A stretch of DNA of 64,000 nt from Roseburia sp. (lineage in GTDB: Bacteria > Bacillota > Clostridia > Lachnospirales > Lachnospiraceae). Positions 43,467 to 52,206 of this stretch are shown piece after piece. The notes under the pieces were generated by a model, which saw only the letters and a list, made by a program, of their open reading frames with translations, was not told the origin of the DNA and made no database searches. The stretch is from NCBI GenBank assembly GCA_003483745.1, contig DMYD01000016.1, forward strand, positions 1,412 to 65,411, in the 5' to 3' direction. The position numbers and the translations under genes were made by a program. Every line of letters begins with the position of its first letter. Position 1 is the stretch's first letter.

Positions 43467-44771
43467 TTACAGAGCATCTGCCGCACCAATAAAAACAGGT
43501 ATCCCATTCTCCCTGTCTATGATCGCATAGACAAATGGCCTGTCCAGCACAACATTTTCCACTGCCTCCAGACACCCCATTGTTTCCACTTCCACAACTG
43601 TTGCCGCTCCGGCCTTTGTACCAAGTTCATTCACTTCAATCTTTGTCCGGTGCAATACCCGGCTGATATACAGATTATCCCCATTTTTACAATTCCCCAT
43701 CTGTGAAAAATCTGCTAATTTCTCATCAAATGCATCATGCATTCCCATTCTGTCTAAAACTTCCGCTAATTCTTTCTGCGTCTCCGCCTTAAACTTTGGC
43801 ATACCTGTTTCCACTATTGTATCATTTGCCTGAGCAATTGTCTTTAGAAAAGTTTCTCCGTTCATCTGACTGATATAATCTCTGATATCCATATTCTCAT
43901 CCGGAAGCAGTGCAACAAAGTCAAAGCCTTCTTTATACGGCTTGATAAATCCAACGGCATGCTCTTCCTTCAGAAAAGAATATTCCTCCGAATACATCAT
44001 TGATACTGTTGAATGATTACCATCAATATCATAAAAATCAGCATCATGCACCTGTTCCTTTTCATACGGGTCCTGCCACTCCCCCTCAAATGCCACTGCA
44101 TTTACAAGATACATAATAGCATATGGCGGTATCTGATCCATAATATCTTTGATCATTCCATCTGTGCGCCGGTCGATCCAGCGATTGATATCCTTTGTCG
44201 TTTTTTCATCAAAGGCCGAGGCAAAGATATCTGCCTGATAAAATTCAGCGTTTAACTTCAGAAAATCATCTGCCGGTACAAAGTTCTCAGCAGAATCTTT
44301 GTACCAGATAGAATTCGCTGTATATAAATGATTATTTTTTTCCTTTGGCATGGAACTTTGCAGACGCTGCAGCTCCCGATTAAGAAGATCAAGCGAGCAG
44401 TCTGCCGTACCGCAAAGTACACTCTCCATCTGTTCCAAAGTCTCGCCTGATGCTCCGTTTGCAGTCATGGCAAGCGCATTTATCACGGAATATGGTGATA
44501 TCATTGTATTTTTTTCAGCTTCATAGCTATTTTGAAAAGCCTTTATTGCAAAATCAGCATAACTGTCCGCAAATATTTTGTCTGATTTTTCATCCGATGG
44601 CAGCATCTGCACATTATCTCCGGATTTCCCAGTATCTTCTTTCGTTACATTCAATTTCCTTGTCGATCCTGAAAGATGCATGCCTTCTGCATTAGAACAC
44701 GCAGCTGTCCCTGATAACAGAATACCAGCTGTTAAAAATAATGCTGCTATCTTTTTTGCTTCTTTTTTCAT
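43467..44771 (-). CDS. Secreted serpin (serine protease inhibitor) lipoprotein
   Basis: 434 residues from ATG 44769-44771 with a strong GGAGGGAGAG upstream. A lipoprotein signal (IAALFLTAGILLSGTAACSN) precedes a full serpin domain: TMISPYSVINALAMTANGAS, YLVNAVAFEGEWQDPYEK, and the C-terminal DRPFVYAIIDRENGIPVFIG. The reactive-centre hinge is ELGTKAGAATVVEVETMGC. Counting from the conserved Glu (P17) places Met at P1 and Gly at P1', hinting at inhibition of elastase- or subtilisin-like proteases. In gut bacteria serpins block host or competitor proteases. It heads the serpin-sigma-anti-sigma run. Confidence 0.93.
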   Translation of the reverse strand: MKKEAKKIAALFLTAGILLSGTAACSNAEGMHLSGSTRKLNVTKEDTGKSGDNVQMLPSDEKSDKIFADSYADFAIKAFQNSYEAEKNTMISPYSVINALAMTANGASGETLEQMESVLCGTADCSLDLLNRELQRLQSSMPKEKNNHLYTANSIWYKDSAENFVPADDFLKLNAEFYQADIFASAFDEKTTKDINRWIDRRTDGMIKDIMDQIPPYAIMYLVNAVAFEGEWQDPYEKEQVHDADFYDIDGNHSTVSMMYSEEYSFLKEEHAVGFIKPYKEGFDFVALLPDENMDIRDYISQMNGETFLKTIAQANDTIVETGMPKFKAETQKELAEVLDRMGMHDAFDEKLADFSQMGNCKNGDNLYISRVLHRTKIEVNELGTKAGAATVVEVETMGCLEAVENVVLDRPFVYAIIDRENGIPVFIGAADAL

Positions 44772-44819
44772 CTTCTCTCCCTCCATTGTATCTGTTTCCT
44801 GTTGTTTCATTGCTCTTCT

Positions 44820-44862
44820 ATAAAAAAAGACGCAAACGGGTAACTGCCCGTTGCGTCTTTTT
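44820..44862 (-). terminator. Terminator after the decayed SEC-C-type gene
   Basis: Minus-strand GACGCAACGGGC / CCCGTTTGCGTC (one bulge) followed by TTTTTTTATAG; the opposite side also has a T-run, so it is probably bidirectional. It lies between the fragment and the serpin gene. Confidence 0.85.
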
Positions 44863-44871
44863 CTAAATTTT

Positions 44872-45027
44872 TCACACTACTCTGTCTGCAATTTTTTCCA
44901 GCATAGAATTTGCCTTACTATATTTTCCAGTCCCCATGTAACACATCGCTGTAAGACAATCTAATTCGTCATTTTCTACTGAAATCTTCTTCCTGATCTT
45001 TTCCAGCTCTTTCGGTCTCAACATCAT
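44872..45027 (-). pseudogene. 51-codon remnant of a SEC-C/pRiA4b-ORF3-type gene
   Basis: An open frame from ATG 45025-45027 to TGA 44872-44874. Its peptide (RPKELEKIRKKISVENDELD, then CLTAMCYMGTGKYSKANSML) is identical at about 34 of 48 positions to residues near 630-680 of the SEC-C protein at 52207-54387 ([20 protein letters not shown], then [20 protein letters not shown]). The SEC-C motif and everything N-terminal are missing. It is most likely what is left of a second copy; a short functional protein is less likely. The rest of the gap 44772-45139 holds two terminators. Confidence 0.75.
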
Positions 45028-45082
45028 TCGCGATAAGTATATCATATTTCACCAGTCGTTTTCCACATAACCGTAAAAAAGT

Positions 45083-45121
45083 AAAAAACCATATGATACA
45101 TTTTCTATATGTATCACATGG
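45083..45121 (-). terminator. Terminator of the lipoprotein gene
   Basis: Minus-strand CCATGTGATACAT / ATGTATCATATGG (13 bp, one G-U) followed by TTTTTTACTTTTTTAC. Confidence 0.88.
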
Positions 45122-45139
45122 CTTTACTTATTACTTTAC

Positions 45140-45577
45140 TTATTGCTTTTCAACTGAAACAATTGTTCCCGAAAATGCATCCACTTCTGAAAGTTCCCCG
45201 GTATATGTTACTTTTACTTTATCTCCAACAGAAACATTTTCCAATCCCTGTGGTTTTGCATCAAAACTTAATTCATAGGAAGCACCACTATCATCTGTCA
45301 CAATAAACATAAAATCTTTGATCTCGTCCACCGTTCCATTCAGTGTTTTCTCTTCGCCTGTTACCGCTTCAGCTGTATTTTCCGGTACAGCTTCAGTCTG
45401 TAACTCTGTTTCAGCGTTACCCTCTGCACCAGTCTGCTGTTCTTTCTGCATATTATCCTCTGCCTGTACTTCCTGCTGCACTTCATTTCCGGCATCAGCA
45501 CGATTCGTGCTTCCACATGCCGTAAATATGGACATACACATTACCGTTGCTAATACATAAATTGTTTTTTTTCTCAT
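45140..45577 (-). CDS. Small lipoprotein of unknown function
   Basis: 145 residues. Lipoprotein signal ending CMSIFTACGST, a Glu/Gln/Ala/Thr-rich linker (about 25-75), then a beta-rich domain (LNGTVDEIKDFMFIVTDDSG, SYELSFDAKP, VGDKVKVTYTGELSEVDAFS) with an OB-fold-like rhythm. AGGAGG precedes the ATG. It sits just downstream of the giant secreted protein and may be read from it; no partner function is evident. Confidence 0.8.
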   Translation of the reverse strand: MRKKTIYVLATVMCMSIFTACGSTNRADAGNEVQQEVQAEDNMQKEQQTGAEGNAETELQTEAVPENTAEAVTGEEKTLNGTVDEIKDFMFIVTDDSGASYELSFDAKPQGLENVSVGDKVKVTYTGELSEVDAFSGTIVSVEKQ

Positions 45578-45700
45578 TCTGAATATCCTCCTGCGTGTTT
45601 TTATTACTTATCATTTGTAAGTTTCATTTATTTAGATAAAATAATAACAAAAAAAGTTTCATTAAAAAAAAATTTTTATTCCCGTTTCCTCATTCAATTT

Positions 45701-48700
45701 CTATATTTTCTTATAAACCGCCTTTGAACCGATTCCTTTTGATTTTAGTAATTTTTTATAAGCATTTAATTTACTCTCCGGAACCTTCACAACAGCCTTT
45801 GCATAAATACCTGAAAATGCCTTCTTTCCTACAGTTTTTGCAGTAAGTTTCTTTGTTTTTATCGTAATAGTTTTCAGTTTCTTATCACCACAAAATGCCT
45901 GTATACCAATTTTCTTTACTTTTTCCGGAATTACAACTGCTGTAAGTGCCGTACATCCAGAAAATGCCTGATTTTCAATAGTGGTTACATTTTTTCCAAT
46001 AGAAAGTTTTTTCAGTTTTGTACATCCCTTAAATGCATATTTTCCAATCGTCACAACATTATTTCCTATTGTTACTTTCTGGATCTTTCTGTTATTCTTG
46101 AATGCACTGTCTGCTACAGCCGTCACTGTATACATTACTCCGGCTTTTTCAACTTTCTGCGGAATAGTGATAGATGTTGCTTTCGTATTTGTCGTTTTTA
46201 CATACTCAACAGATGTTTTCTTGGAATCAGCACTTGTTACACGATATTTCGCCCTGGTTTTCTGATCCGTAAATGTAGCTCCCTTCTTTAAAACCTTATT
46301 ATCAGTATCTTCTTTCTCCGAATTATCTTTTTCAGTGTCTTTTTTCTCTGTATCTGTCTTTTCTGTATCTGTCTTTTCTGTATCTGTCTTTTCTGTATTT
46401 TCCTTTCTGATAACAAAACTGATCGTTCTGTTTCCAGTATAATTACCGATTCCATCAACTTTTATCTTCGCAGTTCCGGCATTGATGTTATTGCTGTACG
46501 TCAGATGGTAATCCACTTCTTCCGATAATGTTACCTTACCATTTTTTACTTTCACTTCCGGATAAATTTCCGCGCCACTGTAAATCTGGTCTGAAATTGC
46601 TCCTATGGTCAACTGTGAGATATTATATGGATCGATCGTAAACTGTTTTTCAACCACACCACTATACTGATCTTTTCCTGTTACATATATGGTTGCCGTT
46701 CCCGCATCTACATTATTGTTATAATAAACACTGTAATCCGTCCCCTCTGCAAGTTCCACATTATCGTGAATGACTGTAACTTCCGGTTTGATTGCTTTTC
46801 CGGTGTATGTCAGTTTGGACTGCTTTAAGATAACATCCTCTTCCTGCAATTTCTCCCTGCTTTCAGGATCTTTTTCTGTAACAATAACGATCAGGTCTTT
46901 TTTATAAACTCCATCCTCCGACGTATAGGAAACTGTTGTCTGACCTTCTGCAATTCCCTTGATCAATCCGTTCTGATCTACCGTAGCAATTGTCTGGTCT
47001 GCGCTGCTCCATGTAAATTTCTGCGTCAGATTTCCAGTCGTATATACATCTTCTTTATAGGTTTTTCCTTTTTCCACGGCAATCGCTGTGTCATTCAGTT
47101 CTACGGATGGTTCTGCAACAACAACCGCACAATCCACATAGCAGTTTCCTGTATAGGAATATCCCCTCAGATAAGCCGTTCCGTATTCTTTTGCCGTTAC
47201 CGTACCATCCTCATCTACGGATGCAACATCGGAATCCGAGGATGTCCAGTTAATATCCTGATGTGTTGCATTATACGGTTCAACCTGTGCTTCAATTTCA
47301 GTCTGCTCATTCGGAGCAACAAAATAAACACTGTTATCAAGTTTAATGCCGGTTACTTCCACCTCATCCGAAGTTACATTTACCGTACAGTAATCCGCAT
47401 ATTTGTAATCCGATGTGATTGCAAAAATCTGGGTACTTCCCACACCATTTGCACTCATCTTTCCATTTTCATCCACACTTACTACATCTTCATTCAGAGA
47501 ATACAGTTCTACTTCATTTTGCCCGTCACTCCGGTATAAAGTGTATTCAAACTGCTCCGTATTTCCCGCTAAAAGATTCCAGGTACTCCGTTTAATTTTT
47601 AAAATACCATCTGTATCTTCCGTCTCCGAAATCAGATATACTGCCTTTTGTACAGAACTGCTGTTTTTATTACCTGCACATGCAATTGCCTGTAAAACAG
47701 TATTTTTCTCGATTGGAATCTCCTCTGTGTACAATGTACTGTACTGATTTGGCACCGTACCGTCCGTCGTGTAATGAATCTCTGCCCCGTTCTCTGCAGA
47801 AAGTTTTACACGGAATGTGCCGTCATACGCTCCTGATGCAACCGATATCGTCGGCATTTCTGCTGTCTCAAGATAAATATAATTCGGATACAGCTCCAGA
47901 TCACTCTTGACACAGGTATAATCTGCACTGCTCCAGCCAACAAAGCTCATTCCCTCTTTCTGTGATACCTGAGGTGCTGATGCCTGCCTGCCATATGCTA
48001 CTTCCTGTGTGCTTAGGCACTGCCCATCATAATCATAAAATTTTACGGTATAGGTTTTTACTTTATACTCTGCTGTCAGGATCATATTACCGGTAACTGT
48101 TGTCGGCATCGCTCCACTGTCATCCATCCAGCCTGACAGTTCATATCCTTCCACCTCTCCTAAAGATGGAACCACAAGTTCATCACCTTCGTAATAATCT
48201 GCAATTTCAAAATTCTTTCTGCTCCAGTCTACCCAGACCACTGTATACTGATTTTTCTCGTACTGTGCTGTCAGCGTTATATTGTCATGAATATTGGTTG
48301 TTCCTGTATCCCATCCGGTAAAATGGTACTGCACCCTCGTCGGATTCTCCGGCAGAACTGCAGTTTCACCCTCTGTTACCTGCTGGGTAGAAAGAATCGT
48401 TCCATCCCAGTCTGCAAAATTAACTGTATAGACAGGAAGTGGTGCTTTGATCGTATCCAGATAAACTGGCTCTGATGTTCCCTCTATTGCAAGATCGATC
48501 GTGAAATCTCCTGTTTTTGCAGAAACTTCTTCTCTGGTCTTGAATGTAAAACTGTAAGAACCATCACTTCCAATGGTAGTCTGTCCGACGTATTCATTGT
48601 TATAATCCGCAGCCTCCTCATTTTTATATACCAGCAGTGTTGCCTGCTTGCCGGAGAATTCTGATGCAACTTTTCCTTTTACCGTACGCACCGTACCGGT

Positions 48701-51268
48701 ATTATCTTCTTCACCTTCTACTTTTGCCTTGTAACGGTAAACCGTTCTTGTTTCCACCTGTCTGGAATCGGAGTTTGAAACTGCTCCTGTCTGCCATCCT
48801 GACCAGTTACCCCATTTATAATAGTAATAGGTATAATTTTTTCCACGGTCTCTGTAACGCCATTCTGTGTGGGAAGTTGCAGGAACATTGGACGTGCTTT
48901 CTAAGAACCATACCTCATTATCAAAATTAACACCTCGTCCACCATTGTTATTATTGAGTCTGTATGCGGCATGTCCATTGTAAGAAGTATAATAATACAT
49001 TGCCGGTGCTGATCCATCTGCCTGACTAAATGTATATTTTGTTCCTCCCATACTTGATGAATAAGTATAATAATATGCTCTCGCACTGCTGTTATAATAA
49101 CGGTAATAATAGTAATTATTGACACTGTACGCATTGGAATCCGTCACACTTCTTGTCTCTACCTGTCTGCTGTCGGATGACGAATAGCTGTTTCTTGACC
49201 AACTGCTCCAGTTTCCATAGTTTCCCCATGCCCATGTCGTATTATATTTTGTCCATCCATTTAAGGAAGATGCCGTACTTGTCGTTGTCTGTTTATCTCT
49301 GTACCGGTATTCAGTCCGGCTCTCTACCGTATAAGAACTATCTGGTTTTGTGGTTGACCAGTTGCTCCACTCTTTTGTCGCAGCAACATTCTTGCTGGCA
49401 GAGATCGGTATTCCGGTTGAAAATTTATCCACGATCACAATATCAACGCTTGCTGCCGCACCCTCATACGGGATAAAAATTTCCTGATTTGACTTGGTTG
49501 CCCCTTTTGCCATAGTAAATGCACTTGATTCTGTCGTTGCAACCAGTTTTCCTCCGGATGTCTTTAAAGATGCGATTGCTCTTCCGGATGTCTTTGCATT
49601 CGGATAATTCGTCATGTTATAGGTAAGTGTATATCCGCCATCCCCATAAATGCAACTTACCGGAGTCACAACGATTGGAAGTTTCTCATTCGCCCATCCA
49701 AAACTTGCCTTGATAACAGCATTTGCCTTCACATTCTGGTAGTCATTACTGCTCCAGCCCATAAATGTATATCCGACTTTGTCAGTTGTTGGATTTTCCG
49801 GTGGTGTCGCAGATTCAAGATATTTTACTTTTTCTTCTTTTAATACTGCACCATCCTCATTTTGAAACGATATTTTATAGGTATTGATCGTGTATTTTGC
49901 AGTTACTTTAACATTACCTGTAACATTGCGGTAATTTGAATCCCACCCCTGGAACGTATATCCTTCACGTTTTGGTGCCACCGGCGGTGTTGCATCATGA
50001 CCATAAGCAACCTGCTCCGTCTTTAACAGTTCCTCTCCATTCTCCGTATTCTGCACAAAAGAGACTGTGGAAGGTGCATGTGCCGTCAAAGTCTTTGCCA
50101 GCACTGCTGTTTCACTGTTTTTTGTTCCTTTTGCATATGCTGTCACCTGATAGTTTCCTGCATTTGGCAGAATCAGTGAAACAGAAGCCGCATTTTTATC
50201 CTGAATGTCAACGGTTCTGCTGTAACTGTTTCCATCGGTTCCTTTCACGATCACAGTATATCCGTTTACTGCTGCAGAATCTGCCTGCCAGCTTACATTT
50301 ACGATCTCTCCTGTCGCAACATCTGTCTTATCCACAGACAATGACGGCTTCTTCGGAACTACATCGCCCCGTGTTTTTACCCCATAATCCGGTGAATAAA
50401 AAAGTCCCTCTTCCGTCTGGATATAAAATTTATAGTAATACTGTGTCCCCGGTGTCAGAGTCATGCCAAAGTCCGTATCTGTTCCCTGCCAGATATAGCT
50501 TGATCTGGTACGTGAACCCACACCATATGCACTCTGTCCCTCATCTCTGTGATTGATTTCATTCTTATTTGCATCTAAAAGCATCATCCCAAGACGCAGG
50601 ATTTTCTTCCCATTTGGGTTTTTGAAAACTGCACGTCGTCCGAAACTCGTCTCGGTCGTGTAGACCTGCTGTGCGTTGCCAGACTGCTCGGAGATTGATG
50701 GGGATTCGGATTTGACGGATGCGCCGCCCTGATAATTTGGGCGGACGTAGACAACTTTACCATTTGGAACATATCGTCTTACCCAATAATCTACCACTGT
50801 TATTCCATCAGATAAAAAACGTCCTGTATTTCCTGCTACACACTCTGAGCCATTAATCATGATTCCAACATGATTATATTCTTTTTCCGATGAATTAAAA
50901 AAAACAATATCGCCTTTCTGTGGTGAACTAACTACCCTGGCGCCTCTCGATATCATTGTATTATACATAGTAGTACAACTCTGAGTGTATGTTATTACAT
51001 TACTTGGTATTCCTGCCTGTTCTGCACACCACCATACAAAATGGGCACACCAAAATACCTGTCCTTCACCATGTGTATACTTCGGTCCATATTTCTGCCC
51101 CACTTCGCCTACTGCCACACTAACCAAATCATTTGCAGTTCCCGCCGCATACACTTCCGTCGTCATCACGCCTTCCATGCCCGGTATTCCATCAAAAACA
51201 CCAAGCACCATCGCAATGCAAAGAAAAAGTGCCGCAGCTCCTTTCCATTTTATTTTCCATTTTCTCAT
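45701..51268 (-). CDS. Giant secreted multidomain protein: CHAP-type hydrolase, InlB-B/Big_2/BspA repeats
   Basis: 1855 residues with a signal peptide (AALFLCIAMVLGVFDGIPGM..VYA). Approximate order: CHAP-like domain 45-170 with catalytic Cys in FWCAHFVWWCAEQAG and His in EYNHVGIMI; Ig/FN3-like region to 395; InlB B-type repeats (EGYTFQGWDSNY, VGYTFMGWSSND) 395-527; a Trp/Tyr/Ser-rich stretch 630-855 with WSNWS, WSSWS and RQVETRxV; more B-repeats 945-1133; a chitobiase-C-like strand region 1137-1217; Big_2 domains to 1480; two MBG-like domains 1480-1620; a TEKTD repeat 1623-1653; BspA-like leucine-rich repeats to the end. No LPxTG. It probably cuts peptidoglycan and binds a surface. Confidence 0.88.
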   Translation of the reverse strand: MRKWKIKWKGAAALFLCIAMVLGVFDGIPGMEGVMTTEVYAAGTANDLVSVAVGEVGQKYGPKYTHGEGQVFWCAHFVWWCAEQAGIPSNVITYTQSCTTMYNTMISRGARVVSSPQKGDIVFFNSSEKEYNHVGIMINGSECVAGNTGRFLSDGITVVDYWVRRYVPNGKVVYVRPNYQGGASVKSESPSISEQSGNAQQVYTTETSFGRRAVFKNPNGKKILRLGMMLLDANKNEINHRDEGQSAYGVGSRTRSSYIWQGTDTDFGMTLTPGTQYYYKFYIQTEEGLFYSPDYGVKTRGDVVPKKPSLSVDKTDVATGEIVNVSWQADSAAVNGYTVIVKGTDGNSYSRTVDIQDKNAASVSLILPNAGNYQVTAYAKGTKNSETAVLAKTLTAHAPSTVSFVQNTENGEELLKTEQVAYGHDATPPVAPKREGYTFQGWDSNYRNVTGNVKVTAKYTINTYKISFQNEDGAVLKEEKVKYLESATPPENPTTDKVGYTFMGWSSNDYQNVKANAVIKASFGWANEKLPIVVTPVSCIYGDGGYTLTYNMTNYPNAKTSGRAIASLKTSGGKLVATTESSAFTMAKGATKSNQEIFIPYEGAAASVDIVIVDKFSTGIPISASKNVAATKEWSNWSTTKPDSSYTVESRTEYRYRDKQTTTSTASSLNGWTKYNTTWAWGNYGNWSSWSRNSYSSSDSRQVETRSVTDSNAYSVNNYYYYRYYNSSARAYYYTYSSSMGGTKYTFSQADGSAPAMYYYTSYNGHAAYRLNNNNGGRGVNFDNEVWFLESTSNVPATSHTEWRYRDRGKNYTYYYYKWGNWSGWQTGAVSNSDSRQVETRTVYRYKAKVEGEEDNTGTVRTVKGKVASEFSGKQATLLVYKNEEAADYNNEYVGQTTIGSDGSYSFTFKTREEVSAKTGDFTIDLAIEGTSEPVYLDTIKAPLPVYTVNFADWDGTILSTQQVTEGETAVLPENPTRVQYHFTGWDTGTTNIHDNITLTAQYEKNQYTVVWVDWSRKNFEIADYYEGDELVVPSLGEVEGYELSGWMDDSGAMPTTVTGNMILTAEYKVKTYTVKFYDYDGQCLSTQEVAYGRQASAPQVSQKEGMSFVGWSSADYTCVKSDLELYPNYIYLETAEMPTISVASGAYDGTFRVKLSAENGAEIHYTTDGTVPNQYSTLYTEEIPIEKNTVLQAIACAGNKNSSSVQKAVYLISETEDTDGILKIKRSTWNLLAGNTEQFEYTLYRSDGQNEVELYSLNEDVVSVDENGKMSANGVGSTQIFAITSDYKYADYCTVNVTSDEVEVTGIKLDNSVYFVAPNEQTEIEAQVEPYNATHQDINWTSSDSDVASVDEDGTVTAKEYGTAYLRGYSYTGNCYVDCAVVVAEPSVELNDTAIAVEKGKTYKEDVYTTGNLTQKFTWSSADQTIATVDQNGLIKGIAEGQTTVSYTSEDGVYKKDLIVIVTEKDPESREKLQEEDVILKQSKLTYTGKAIKPEVTVIHDNVELAEGTDYSVYYNNNVDAGTATIYVTGKDQYSGVVEKQFTIDPYNISQLTIGAISDQIYSGAEIYPEVKVKNGKVTLSEEVDYHLTYSNNINAGTAKIKVDGIGNYTGNRTISFVIRKENTEKTDTEKTDTEKTDTEKKDTEKDNSEKEDTDNKVLKKGATFTDQKTRAKYRVTSADSKKTSVEYVKTTNTKATSITIPQKVEKAGVMYTVTAVADSAFKNNRKIQKVTIGNNVVTIGKYAFKGCTKLKKLSIGKNVTTIENQAFSGCTALTAVVIPEKVKKIGIQAFCGDKKLKTITIKTKKLTAKTVGKKAFSGIYAKAVVKVPESKLNAYKKLLKSKGIGSKAVYKKI

Positions 51269-51328
51269 GCAAATCTCCTCCTTTGATCTTTATCATTTTC
51301 CAGTCTGTTATCATTTCTGTCATTTTTT

Positions 51329-51357
51329 ATTTTAGCATGTCAAAATAGCAACTTCAA
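51329..51357 (-). promoter_or_regulatory. Promoter of the giant secreted protein gene
   Basis: TTGAAG (51352-51357), 17 bp including an extended TGC, then TAAAAT (51329-51334). The leader would be about 54 nt with AAAGGAGG before the ATG. Confidence 0.5.
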
Positions 51358-51475
51358 TAATAAAGATAGCAAAGTAACATTTTTCACGCGGATTTTCAGA
51401 TTCTTTTATATACTTTACTTCTATGAGAATGAATTATTCGACAAATGGATGAAATGCTTTTTCCGGCAGATGTGC

Positions 51476-51784
51476 GTTGCCCGGCGGATGGTGGTTCACA
51501 ACTTAGTGGCTGGCAAATTACATCCAGCCGGGAACTATTTTGTGACTTTGGGAGAAAATTAGGCAATCTTAGACTGCCTGTTCGTAACACAGTGTTGTGC
51601 TGCCATGGACGGCAGCACAAGTCTTAATTCCCCCGGATGGGGCATTTAAGACGCACACGTCACTATGCCACAACCTAAACCAGGCAGCCTTAGATTGCCT
51701 TATTTTCGTACAACGGAACAAAACAGTCCCGGCTGGATGTAATTTGCCATCAAAAAAAATACGAACCACCATCCGCCGGGCAAC
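51476..51784. repeat. 309-bp nested palindromic element
   Basis: Outer arms 51476-51497 and 51763-51784 are 22 bp and perfectly complementary. Inside them 51511-51533/51727-51749 (23 bp) are perfect and 51561-51580/51681-51700 near-perfect. The 100-bp centre has two further hairpins: TTGTGCTGCC/GGCAGCACAA (51595-51620) and GTCTTAA..CCCC/GGGG..TTAAGAC (51621-51652). It carries no transposase and no credible gene. It is a foldback repeat or a structured RNA. It fills most of the 578-bp gap between the giant gene and the XRE regulator. Confidence 0.85.
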
Positions 51785-51846
51785 ACAAACCAATATTCGT
51801 CAGGAAATGCATAATAAGATAAAAGAAACAGAAACGGAGAACATCT

Positions 51847-52203
51847 ATGAACAGTATCGGGGAATGTATTGTATTTTTACGTGAAGAACGCGACATGAGT
51901 CAGAAACATCTTGCTTACACGATCGATATCGCCCCGACTACCCTATCCCGATATGAAAACAACCTTTATGAACCAAAGGCTGAAATTTTAAACCGGCTCG
52001 CAAAAGCCCTTGATACCACTTCTGACTTTCTGATCGGACTTACCGATATTTACGAGAAACCAGCAGATGCCAAAAAGCGCAAATCAGAACTCACTGCCGA
52101 TGAACAGCGTCTCTTAAGTTATTACCGTAAATTAACCGACCTGAATCAGGCTCGTTTAAAGGAACGCGCCGAGACGCTGCTTGATCTGCAGGAGAAAAAA
52201 TGA
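51847..52203 (+). CDS. XRE-family transcriptional regulator
   Basis: 118 residues. The Cro/C1 helix-turn-helix is N-terminal (LREERDMSQKHLAYTIDIAP, TTLSRYENNLYEPKAEILNR, LAKALDTTSDFLIGL). A helical tail (TADEQRLLSYYRKLTDLNQA) is typical of small phage- or plasmid-type regulators. CGGAG lies 8 bp before the ATG. It stands alone, 62 bp after the palindromic element, and converges on the SEC-C gene with 3 bp between them. Target unknown. Confidence 0.9.
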   Translation: MNSIGECIVFLREERDMSQKHLAYTIDIAPTTLSRYENNLYEPKAEILNRLAKALDTTSDFLIGLTDIYEKPADAKKRKSELTADEQRLLSYYRKLTDLNQARLKERAETLLDLQEKK

Positions 52204-52206
52204 TTT

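Noticed and set aside
49936..50556. 206-codon plus-strand ORF inside the giant gene
   Set aside because: Pro/His/Leu-rich antisense frame of a repetitive gene with no recognisable domain.
51476..51784. Insertion sequence or integron attachment array
   Set aside because: No transposase or integrase frame, no clear target-site duplication; kept as a palindromic element of unknown type.
51396..51884. Several 60-95-codon ORFs on both strands around 51.4-51.9 kb
   Set aside because: They are translations of the nested palindrome; opposite arms give mirrored frames, codon use is poor and no ribosome-binding site is present. The real gene here starts at 51847.
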